Source of the DNA: Desulfarculaceae bacterium
Lineage (GTDB): Bacteria; Desulfobacterota; Desulfarculia; Desulfarculales; Desulfarculaceae
NCBI GenBank assembly: GCA_028277825.1
Contig: JANQFN010000184.1
Location: forward strand, 1 to 33,847
Length of the DNA: 33,847 nt
Direction of reading: 5' to 3'
A program made the translations under genes and the position numbers. Position 1 is the stretch's first letter; each line of letters begins with the position of its first letter. This document shows positions 17,404 to 26,088 of the stretch, piece after piece. Under the pieces are notes generated by a model. It saw nothing but the letters and a program-made list of their open reading frames with translations, was not told the origin of the DNA and did no database searches.

Positions 17404-19017
17404 TTGTGTCATTCCCTGCAAGATAGAGTATTGAACACTAAGCAATTTCCAGCTCTCAATATTGAAGATTGGGGACTACTGTACTACGGAGCGGCTCTAG
17501 AGCGTCAGAAAAATTTGGTGAATAGGATATTGGCCGGTGAGGTTGGTGACCATCTTGTTTTGGTAGAGCATCCCGCCGTAGTGACTGTTGGTGCAGGTAA
17601 TGGGAAAGGCGACCTGCGTGTCCCCCGTATAGCCTTGTACAAAATGGGTGTCGGCTTGTATCAATCCGATCGGGGAGGCAAAACAACTTATCATGGGCCC
17701 GGCCAACTGGTGGTTTATCCTATCATTAAACTTCCCCCCAACATTGATAGCTCTCTATATATTCGTAAACTGCTTACTGTGACAATCAAAGTTATTAGAA
17801 AATACGGGCTGGAATCCAATCTCCGTAAAGGTAGGCCGGGCCTGTGGTTGGATAGCCAGAAGATTGCCAGTATTGGCGTTGCTGTTAGACGTGGAGTGGC
17901 CTATCACGGTTTGGCTCTCAATGTTAACAATGATTTGACCCCATTTGACTGGATCGTTCCGTGTGGTAGCACAGGAGAGAAGTTCATCTCCATGCAGGAG
18001 ATGTTGGGACGGCCAGTGGATATGACCAGTTTAAAAGAAGATTTGGTTCACGAGTTTCGCCTTGCATTCGGCTATATTCAGCCAAAACCATTGAAACGAC
18101 CGTCATGGCTTAAGCTACCTTCACTTGACATCAACAAAATGTCAGCAACCCAAAAAATTCTCGATAAGTTTTCTTTGAATACGGTTTGTCACAATGCAGC
18201 TTGCCCAAACCTTGGGGAATGCTTTTCGCGGGGAACTGCAACCTTCATGATTTTGGGGGAACATTGCACACGTAATTGTCATTTCTGTGCAGTCAAAAAG
18301 GGCAAGCCCAAAAGGTGCGATATTGAAGAACCCCTGCGGGTGGCTCGGGCAGTTCGCGAGTTGGGTTTGCAGTATGTAGTAGTCACCTCAGTGGCACGGG
18401 ATGATTTGCCCGACGGCGGGGCTAACCACTTCGTAAACACTATAAAAGCGATCCGGGAATTTTGTCCAAGAGTACCAGTTGAAGTCTTAGTTCCAGATTT
18501 TATGGGAATCAAGGAGGCTTTACACATAGTTTGTGCCACAGAGCCGGACGTGTTTAACCACAATGTGGAGACAGTACCTCGCTTGTATGGCTTAGTTAGG
18601 CCTCAGGCTGATTATGCTCGCTCCCTCAAAGTGCTTGCCTATGCTGCCAATCACGGTCTGCAAGTTAAATCAGGCTTGATGTTGGGCCTAGGAGAAACCA
18701 ATTATGAGATCGAAAAAACACTTGTCGACTTGAGGTTTTCAGGCTGTATGTATTTAACCTTGGGTCAATATCTTGCTCCTTCTTCAGAACACGTTTCTAT
18801 GAACCAGTATGTTCCACCAAAAGATTTTGACAAGTGGGCAAACAAGGCTAAAAGCATGGGTTTCAGGGATGTTGCCGCAGGACCTTTGGTTAGGAGTTCA
18901 TACAAAGCCGAAGCCATGCACTTGTCGAATGATCGCACAAACACTGCCTTAGCATTGGATTCTTCACTCCAATCCGTAAAGGAGCCAAGCGATAGTGAGT
19001 TTGCTTCCTTAACGTAG
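17404..19017 (+). CDS. Fused octanoyltransferase (LipB) - lipoyl synthase (LipA)
   Basis: N-terminal LipB: DRGGKTTYHGPGQLVVYP, KIASIGVAVRRGVAYHGLALNVN, PCG; C-terminal LipA: CHNAACPNLGEC, radical SAM CTRNCHFC, C-terminal RSSY; TTG start with AAGGAG upstream. Confidence 0.92.
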   Translation: MCHSLQDRVLNTKQFPALNIEDWGLLYYGAALERQKNLVNRILAGEVGDHLVLVEHPAVVTVGAGNGKGDLRVPRIALYKMGVGLYQSDRGGKTTYHGPGQLVVYPIIKLPPNIDSSLYIRKLLTVTIKVIRKYGLESNLRKGRPGLWLDSQKIASIGVAVRRGVAYHGLALNVNNDLTPFDWIVPCGSTGEKFISMQEMLGRPVDMTSLKEDLVHEFRLAFGYIQPKPLKRPSWLKLPSLDINKMSATQKILDKFSLNTVCHNAACPNLGECFSRGTATFMILGEHCTRNCHFCAVKKGKPKRCDIEEPLRVARAVRELGLQYVVVTSVARDDLPDGGANHFVNTIKAIREFCPRVPVEVLVPDFMGIKEALHIVCATEPDVFNHNVETVPRLYGLVRPQADYARSLKVLAYAANHGLQVKSGLMLGLGETNYEIEKTLVDLRFSGCMYLTLGQYLAPSSEHVSMNQYVPPKDFDKWANKAKSMGFRDVAAGPLVRSSYKAEAMHLSNDRTNTALALDSSLQSVKEPSDSEFASLT

Positions 19018-19050
19018 AGAGCTGTAACAAAGCGATTGGACGGTAAAAGC

Positions 19051-19476
19051 ATGAATATTGGTGGATTCGAGTTCCCAGAGAACCTCTATTATGACTCTGA
19101 TCACTGGTGGATTAGGCCAGAAGGTGATCAGCTTGTACTTGGCATGGATGACTTTGCACAAAAATTGGCGGGGGAAATTGTTTTCGTGCAACTTCCGACA
19201 GCAGGTAAAAAATTGAAGAAAGGTAAGAAGCTATCCAAAGTTGAATCGGGTAAATGGCTTGGGAAAATAATCTGCCCTGTTGATGGCAAATTAATTGATG
19301 TAAACCAAAACCTAGAAGCTATCCCTACCCTGATAAACCAGGACTGCTATGGAGACGGCTGGATGTTCCGCATCAAAGCAAATGAAATCTCCCAACTAGA
19401 TGAACTTATCCATGGAGCACAGGCAATAGAGGTCTGGGCAAGGGAAGAAATAGCTAAGCATGTGCAGTCCAGTTAA
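19051..19476 (+). CDS. GcvH-like lipoyl carrier protein
   Basis: FPENLYYDSDHWWIRPEGDQLVLGMDDFAQKLAGEIVFVQLPTAGKKL..KVESGKWLGKIICPVDGKL..GDGWMFRIK; Lys aligns with the GcvH lipoyl lysine. Confidence 0.85.
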   Translation: MNIGGFEFPENLYYDSDHWWIRPEGDQLVLGMDDFAQKLAGEIVFVQLPTAGKKLKKGKKLSKVESGKWLGKIICPVDGKLIDVNQNLEAIPTLINQDCYGDGWMFRIKANEISQLDELIHGAQAIEVWAREEIAKHVQSS

Positions 19477-19485
19477 GTTCATATC

Positions 19486-20157
19486 ATGAATGATGGAGAT
19501 TTAATAAAGGTCCTCGTCGCCTGCGGTAATGGTATTCTGTGCAAAGGAATTGCAAAAATACTGACCGAAGAACCTAAAATAACTGTCATTGGCGAACTGA
19601 ATAGTGGTCAGGAGGTCATCAATAAAATAGACAGTATGTTGCCGGATATTGTGGTAATTGAATTTTATTTGCCCGAACTAAACGGGGTTGATGTCGCCCA
19701 ACGAATAAAAAAAAAGTATCAAAATATTAAGTTTATCATGTTTTCCACATCAGATTTAAAAGATAAGTATATTTTTGAGATGTTGAAAACTGGAGTCGAG
19801 GCCATTCTGGATAAAAACAGCACTTATCAAGAATTGATAATAGCAATAAATGCTGTACACTTTAGTGAATCTTATCTCAGCCCTTCTATATCGTCAAAAT
19901 TAATAAAAAGCATGTTTAAGGGCTCAGCATGTTCTGGCTATGGAGATAGGTTCGGGCTAGAACGGCTTACTCAACGCGAGAGAGAAGTAATACAATTGAT
20001 TGCCGAAGGGTTTTCTTGTCGGCAAATTTCAGATAAACTATGTATTAGTCAAAAAACAGTGAGGAATCATAAAGCCAATCTAATGAAAAAATTGAATTTG
20101 CGCAATGTGGCTGAAATTACAAAATACGCTATACAAAATAACGTTGTGCTAATGTAA
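19486..20157 (+). CDS. NarL/LuxR-family response regulator with atypical receiver domain
   Basis: Receiver-like N-terminus; LuxR HTH LTQREREVIQLIAEGFSCRQISDKLCISQKTVRNHKANLMKKL. Confidence 0.88.
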   Translation: MNDGDLIKVLVACGNGILCKGIAKILTEEPKITVIGELNSGQEVINKIDSMLPDIVVIEFYLPELNGVDVAQRIKKKYQNIKFIMFSTSDLKDKYIFEMLKTGVEAILDKNSTYQELIIAINAVHFSESYLSPSISSKLIKSMFKGSACSGYGDRFGLERLTQREREVIQLIAEGFSCRQISDKLCISQKTVRNHKANLMKKLNLRNVAEITKYAIQNNVVLM

Positions 20158-20167
20158 TAAACAGGAT

Positions 20168-21494
20168 CACTAGTGTCCGGCTAACTATCAAATAAATTCA
20201 ATTGGTTGCCAGGTGGGTAGTTTAGGTTTTTGTAATCGATTTCATTTAAGGCGATCAGTAAGGGGGTTTTGTTAAAAATGGAAACGCTGAGGATTTGTAG
20301 AATAGTGTAGAGGCTGTGCTGTACACCGAGCCGTTTCTTGATGATGGCCACCAACAGGTAAACAGAGATGGCTATCCAGACTTGAGTTTTCACGGCGTTC
20401 GGGGAGTATCCGTAAAAGGCTTTGATCCGCAAGTGCTGTTTTATCCATTTGAAGAACAACTCAATCGCCCAACGGGCTTTGTACAACTGGGCTATGGTGA
20501 ATGGGGGCAAGTCAAAATTGTTTGTGATGAACACCAGCTTTTTTTGTGTTTCAGTGTCACGAAAGGAAACACGGCGCAGTTTGTCAGGGTAGTCGTTCTT
20601 GGCCTTGTGGCTGGTGAGTACTCCGGTCTGGTCACATCTTAGGCCGATGGTTTTATCTACCGGGCTTGAGTAAACACGACGATAGCCGAGATTTCTTTTT
20701 GCTCTTATAACGAAGAAGGCTTTTGCCTGATGAATAGTGTGCAGACGGGCATAGTCGGTATAGCCCCTATCCATCACGTAGAATGAGCCTTGCTCGACAA
20801 GCAGCAGGTCCATGACATTAACATCGTGCAGCTTCCCTTCGGTTATGTGAATGAACTGTGGGATGCTGCCCCGCAGATTTAAAAGTGTGTGCACTTTGAT
20901 TGCGGCTTTGATTTTTCTGAAGCGGGCCCATGGAAACAGGGTAAGACAAAGGTCGATAATACTTGAGTCCAAAGCATAGATGGGAGCCTTAAGATCAATG
21001 CCCAAGTCTTCATCCGCGTAAAGGCCCCTGGCGATGCCGATAAGAATTTGAGCGAAATCAGCATAGATGCGGCAATCACGCTTTTCGTTTGCGTCGGCCA
21101 GGGTGCTTCGACAAACGCGGGAACGAATACCCATATGATACAGCCTTGGCTGTGCCGCTCTGAGGCAGGCTTCAATGTCTCTTAGACTTTCACGAAAGGT
21201 CAGCTGAGCAAAGGCCATACAAAGAAATTGATCCAGGCATGACAAGGTGCGCACCCTATGGTTGCCGTTATATCGTTTGACACATTTACGGAAATCGTGA
21301 AGCGGCAGGTGCTTCATGACCTGAGAAAAAATTGTTCGTTCTGTATTCATGGACCATTCCCGGTACCAGAGAAGTGATAGAATGGCCCAATTTTACTAAA
21401 TCGATTTCAAATCGATTACGGTCGAAACTAGATGCAACCCATTTAATTGACTGGATTATTTGGTTTATCTCAAAAAGTTAACCGGACAGTAGTG
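20168..21494 (-). mobile_element. IS4-family insertion sequence
   Basis: Terminal inverted repeats CACTAGTGTCCGGCTAACT / CACTACTGTCCGGTTAACT; flanking 9-bp duplications AAACAGGAT (20159-20167) and AAACAGAAT (21495-21503). Confidence 0.85.
20181..21350 (-). CDS. IS4-family transposase
   Basis: 389 aa; DDE-type ALDSSIIDLCL, VMDRGYTDYARL, YKARWAIELFFKWIKQHL. Confidence 0.93.
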   Translation of the reverse strand: MNTERTIFSQVMKHLPLHDFRKCVKRYNGNHRVRTLSCLDQFLCMAFAQLTFRESLRDIEACLRAAQPRLYHMGIRSRVCRSTLADANEKRDCRIYADFAQILIGIARGLYADEDLGIDLKAPIYALDSSIIDLCLTLFPWARFRKIKAAIKVHTLLNLRGSIPQFIHITEGKLHDVNVMDLLLVEQGSFYVMDRGYTDYARLHTIHQAKAFFVIRAKRNLGYRRVYSSPVDKTIGLRCDQTGVLTSHKAKNDYPDKLRRVSFRDTETQKKLVFITNNFDLPPFTIAQLYKARWAIELFFKWIKQHLRIKAFYGYSPNAVKTQVWIAISVYLLVAIIKKRLGVQHSLYTILQILSVSIFNKTPLLIALNEIDYKNLNYPPGNQLNLFDS

Positions 21495-22163
21495 AAACAG
21501 AATATGTTGCAAAAAGACTAAGTTAATGATGTTATGGCTAACTGCAGAAACATAAGTACCGAATAAATGATCGGCATCACCAACTTGCTTACGTGAAAAA
21601 ACCTCAGACGTTAGATTTTCACAAAGTTATATTTTATATGTATTTTGTCTTCAAGGAAAGGCCTTTCTGCGGGGCGCTACAATCTAAGCGCAAGCTACTG
21701 AGAATTTAGTAGAATTCAACTAGGTGGTTGATGGTGACAGTGGCAAGCCAGAAGCGTTTGACGCGTGCATCAGGAGTAGAGATTGATGAGTAAGATAATC
21801 ATAACCTTTTACTTTAGGGGCCCAATGGAACAAACACCACCAGATACGTGGTACTGGACTGTGAGGTGCCTGGGTTGTTTGTGCGTAAAAAGTCCCCCAC
21901 CCTTATCGGAATAGACCCTTGAGACCCAAGCTGCAATGGTTTGTTGTGGACACGATGATTTCGGATGTGTGAGATAGCTGTGAATAAATAAATTTGTTAA
22001 TAACGAAGGCTAGTAAAGGTGGTGCGAGAAATCACTCAAGCGGGAGGGCATTTATTTATATTTGCATTTTCAGTAGGGTACCTAATTAGGTTTGTAGAAA
22101 CAGTGGCTAAACAAATAAATTATGGGCGGAATAATTACCACTTTCATATCTATTAAAGGGAAA

Positions 22164-22755
22164 GGGGCACTACAACTTTAAAGGCTGATTTCTGAAGATT
22201 TTCAGCAACAGCCTGTATATGTTTTAATTTCTGCAGTTGAACCTAAATTCGCACTCTCTAAAATACAAGATAAATGCATAAGGATGTATCCCTTGGTATT
22301 TGACAAGGTGGATTTTGGCAAATGTATCCGCGTCAGCCATCGGAGCAGATGACGCTGTCCAACTTACCCTTCCCCGAACGCCCCTTTGCAGAGTGGCTTT
22401 GGCGCAATTAGGCACTATTTCAGTGTACACGCTGCCGTGGCGTTTGAATATACCGAGGACGATGGTTTTTCCGTAAACTCCTCTTCCCCTCTTGCTTTTT
22501 ACACGTCTGGTTCCAAAGAAAGATAGTAGACCTGGAGTTGCAGAACTCAGCCAGACGCATTTCTATAGCACGAAGATAGCGACTAAGCCCAGAGCGCTAG
22601 GGAGACGATCTGGGAGGCATTGAGGTCAACCGAAAACAGGCGCAGCAACTCACTGAATTTGCGCTCTGAAATGTGCATACCTTTTACATACTTAGCTTCG
22701 ACTGTTACGACCGTATGTTAGGATACATCAAATATGACTAAACGTATCATGCCCC
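22164..22755 (-). mobile_element. Degenerate IS1595-family element, copy 2, internally deleted
   Basis: Minus strand retains VYTEIVPNCAKATLQ, DSVICSDG*RGY, then LVKYQGIHPYAFILYFRECEFRFNCRN*NIYRLLLKIFRNQPLKL*; ends GGGGCATGATACG / GGGGCACTACAAC. Confidence 0.7.
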
Positions 22756-22929
22756 ATGATTATAGAATTGATCTTATAATACTACGTGTTGCATGATGCC
22801 AACAACAATAATAAAAAGTCGAGCTATTTAGCTGGGTTAACTTATTTTGATGAATGCGTGCTTGCTGAAGTGACCAGGAAGGCATAAGACCATTGCGGTA
22901 TCAAATAAATCGCTGGAATAAAAAAACTC

Positions 22930-22962
22930 TTGACAAATAGATTGTATACGTTTAAGTATACA
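22930..22962 (+). promoter_or_regulatory. Promoter with palindromic operator, copy 2, upstream of the GntR gene
   Basis: TTGACA-7 bp-TGTATAC-N6-GTATACA, same geometry as copy 1. Confidence 0.6.
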
Positions 22963-23142
22963 TATAGAAATACATAAACGCCGCACTGCAGCGACACAAG
23001 GGCAGAGTGATAAAAGTTGCGATTTGCTCGGATGAACTTGAAAGCTCAAATTAATTCAACAGATAATTGCTTAATTACCTGCATAACTGCACATGTGTTC
23101 GTTATAGTTGAATAGATTGAATATCCCAATAACAGGTACAGA

Positions 23143-23931
23143 ATGGTTGTTGGGCTATATACGGTATCCCCAGTAGGAGAAAACGTGGAAGCACTCAGTT
23201 TTTTAGAGCCAGTATCCACCAAAGGTAATTTAGCCAATAAGGCTTATGTAATAATCAAGGATGCCATAGTTAACGGATGGATCACATCTGGCCATTGGCT
23301 TATGGAAGACGAGGTCGCAAAACAACTTTGTATCAGCCGCACTCCAGTGCGAGAAGCATTTAGGCGTCTTCAAGGTGATGGACTGCTTGAATTTATACCT
23401 CGAAAGGGAGCTCGAGTCCCTGACCTTAGTGATAGTGAACTGGAAGAACTTTTAGACGCTCGCGAACAAATCGAAATTGCTTTTTTGGGACGCTCAATTG
23501 AAAATATTGATCTTAATAAATTGAATAAATATGCTAGTGAATTTAAAGATCTTGAGAAAAAAATGATTGGTGCTAAGGATGTTTATGAAAATATATCTGA
23601 CCTACAATCTCAGTATATAATGCTCGATAGAAATTTTCATGATTTCATAATTGAATCCTCGGGAAATAGATATTGGCTAGAAATATACCATAGTTTGCGC
23701 AATATAATCCAGTTTTCATCCTTTAAGGCAGGACTTATATCATCTCAATTTGAAAAAGCAATTGAAGAGCATAATGCTCTTATAGATGCAATTATGGCTA
23801 AAGATACTTTAACTGCTAAAAAAATAATGAGTGCCCATATCCAAAATTTCAAAAAACGTCTTCTTTTTGCAATTAAGAGAAATAAACGACCCCTACCAAC
23901 AGCTAGCTCAAACAAAAGAAGTCACGGGTAA
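23143..23931 (+). CDS. GntR-family transcriptional regulator with FCD-like C-terminal domain
   Basis: wHTH LANKAYVIIKDAIVNGWITSGHWLMEDEVAKQLCISRTPVREAFRRLQGDGLLEFIPRKGARV; helical C-terminal ligand domain with NFHDFIIESSGN. Confidence 0.9.
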   Translation: MVVGLYTVSPVGENVEALSFLEPVSTKGNLANKAYVIIKDAIVNGWITSGHWLMEDEVAKQLCISRTPVREAFRRLQGDGLLEFIPRKGARVPDLSDSELEELLDAREQIEIAFLGRSIENIDLNKLNKYASEFKDLEKKMIGAKDVYENISDLQSQYIMLDRNFHDFIIESSGNRYWLEIYHSLRNIIQFSSFKAGLISSQFEKAIEEHNALIDAIMAKDTLTAKKIMSAHIQNFKKRLLFAIKRNKRPLPTASSNKRSHG

Positions 23932-24053
23932 CATCAAAATAGCACTAAGTAATCTCATCGTGGCAACTACGAATAACTACTAGTAAAAATATATCACAGT
24001 AAGTAGTAACAATCTATTATAATAAGCATTTATTTTTAATAGAAGGAAGTCTA

Positions 24054-24959
24054 ATGGATAAGATAATTATTGAAGCTAGGATTAACGAGTTGGCGTCGAA
24101 AGATGATAATAGTAATGTCCCTTTAGTTCCCGAAGAAATTATTGCAGATTCTGTGGCATGTTATAATGAAGGTGCTTCAGTATTACATTACCACGGAAGA
24201 AATTCTGATGGCACCCCTAACAATAGTCCAGAAATTTATAAAGAAGTAAATTCGGGGATTCGAAATGTCTGCCCCATACTATTGCATCCATCATTAGGTT
24301 ACATTGCAAACGATGCGAGTGCTGAGGAACGTTTTTTCGCGATTGAAGAAATGATGAAAAAACCTGGGACCGCTCCGGATTTTGCGCCAATGGATGTCGG
24401 AAGTGTTAATGTTGACTGGTGGGATCCTAAATCCAATCGATATACCACGACGGATCTCATTTATAAGAATTCAACGGAAACCCTAATGTATTTTGCTGAC
24501 AGGATAAACCACTATGGTTTAAAGCAGTATCTTGTGACCTGGAATGTTAGCTTTACGCGTCAGCTTGAGGCATTTATGAAAATGGGCATAGTACCGGAAC
24601 CCGCTTATATATGCATATGTCTAACTGATGGTATTTGCCTCTCTGGACATCCCGGAACACCGGAGGGCCTGTCCGCACAAATTCAATTTATGCCAAAAAA
24701 TAGAGACATTATCTGGACGGTAGTAAATTACAAGGGCAATTTGTTCAAACTCACCGAAATGATTATTAATGCAGGTGGACACGTGTCCATTGGGCTTGGC
24801 GACTATCACTTTAAGGAATACGGCATTTTAAGTAACGCAGAAATAGTAGCTATGGTCGTGAAGCAAGCTCGAGACTTGGGTAGGGAACCAGCAACCGTGG
24901 AAGAAACTTGTGAGATATTAGGAATAGAACCCACTGGTAACGGTTCCAAGCAAAATTAA
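24054..24959 (+). CDS. BKACE / 3-keto-5-aminohexanoate cleavage enzyme-like protein (DUF849)
   Basis: IIIEARINE..VPLVPEEIIADSVACYNEGASVLHYHGRNSDG..ILLHPSLGY; HxH metal motif; GGHVSIGLGDYHF. Confidence 0.85.
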   Translation: MDKIIIEARINELASKDDNSNVPLVPEEIIADSVACYNEGASVLHYHGRNSDGTPNNSPEIYKEVNSGIRNVCPILLHPSLGYIANDASAEERFFAIEEMMKKPGTAPDFAPMDVGSVNVDWWDPKSNRYTTTDLIYKNSTETLMYFADRINHYGLKQYLVTWNVSFTRQLEAFMKMGIVPEPAYICICLTDGICLSGHPGTPEGLSAQIQFMPKNRDIIWTVVNYKGNLFKLTEMIINAGGHVSIGLGDYHFKEYGILSNAEIVAMVVKQARDLGREPATVEETCEILGIEPTGNGSKQN

Positions 24960-24979
24960 TTAAAAGAAGGAGAAGAGCA

Positions 24980-25993
24980 ATGCAATATCTGAAACATCTT
25001 ATTTTAGTCACGTCGGTCATCACCACCTTTTTGTTTCCTGTAACTTCTATCGCTGAAGTTCTTAAGATGCAAACATTTCTAGGGCCAACAGCAAGTACCA
25101 CCAAAGCATTTGAGGAAATGGCTGCCAGATTAAAAAAGGAAACAAATGGTGAAGTGCAAATCCAAGTGTTTCCAGGCAACACCGTGGTCAACGCAGCAGA
25201 AACAATCGATGCTATTGAGAATGGTTTGTTGGATGGCCATTATACAGCTCCAACTTATTTTGCTGGTAAGGATCCTGCCTTAGGTGTACTTGGAGACACT
25301 TTGTCAGCCTATCCGGATTCCGTTACGCGAGATAAATGGTTTAAAGAAGGCAGAGGATTGGAAATCGCCAGAGCACTGTATGCTAAGCACGGTCTCTTTT
25401 TTGTCGGGCCGGTATACTGGCCAGAAGAGCAAATACCGTCTATGGTTCCCATAAGATCAGTTAAGGATTTCAAGGGATTAAAAATGCGTTCGCCTGGTGG
25501 TATGCCTTCTGATTTGCTTACCTTGGCTGGTGCTTCAATGGTTAAAATGGGTGTAGGTGAATCCGTGAGCGCTATGGAGACTGGGGTGCTTGATGCGACC
25601 GACCTAGCAAATGTAGCGTTAAATGTTGCCCTCGGAATGCATAATAAAGCTAAGTATTCGATACTAGCGCGTCACTCCATGCCAACTACCGAAGTATCCA
25701 TAACGTTAGCCAAGTGGAATAGGTTGTCACCTGCAAAACAACAGAAAATAATTGATGCTGTTGCATGGCTCAACGAAACTTTGCGTAAAAGGTTAACTGA
25801 TGAAGATAAGGCCGCAATAAAGCGAGCAAAAAACGAACTAGATGTCGAGTTCATTGAGTTTGGGAAAGATGATGCTGCCACATTTAGAACTATGCTTCTC
25901 AAAGTATGGGATAAATGGGCAAAAAAGAGTAATGATAGTAAGGTGATCATAGACAGCCATAAGGATTACTTAAAGAAATTGGGGTTACTGTAG
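24980..25993 (+). CDS. TRAP transporter substrate-binding protein (DctP family)
   Basis: Signal peptide then EVLKMQTFLGPTASTTKAFEEMAARLKKETNGEVQIQVFPG; FKGLKMRSPGG with conserved carboxylate-binding Arg. Confidence 0.9.
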   Translation: MQYLKHLILVTSVITTFLFPVTSIAEVLKMQTFLGPTASTTKAFEEMAARLKKETNGEVQIQVFPGNTVVNAAETIDAIENGLLDGHYTAPTYFAGKDPALGVLGDTLSAYPDSVTRDKWFKEGRGLEIARALYAKHGLFFVGPVYWPEEQIPSMVPIRSVKDFKGLKMRSPGGMPSDLLTLAGASMVKMGVGESVSAMETGVLDATDLANVALNVALGMHNKAKYSILARHSMPTTEVSITLAKWNRLSPAKQQKIIDAVAWLNETLRKRLTDEDKAAIKRAKNELDVEFIEFGKDDAATFRTMLLKVWDKWAKKSNDSKVIIDSHKDYLKKLGLL

Positions 25994-26001
25994 CCTAAAC
26001 T

Positions 26002-26025
26002 GAGGGCCTGTGCATGCAGGCCCTC
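26002..26025 (+). other. Intercistronic stem-loop between dctP and dctQ
   Basis: GAGGGCCTG-tgcatg-CAGGCCCTC perfect 9-bp stem, not followed by a T-tract. Confidence 0.8.
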
Positions 26026-26088
26026 TGAAAAAATCTTAAAGAGTGCGCACTAGTTAAACTTAATTATACGGATTAGTGGCTACTTCCC

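Noticed and set aside
21837-21990. Truncated BKACE N-terminus (MSKIIITFYFRGP)
   Set aside because: Only the first few residues look similar; the rest does not follow the family
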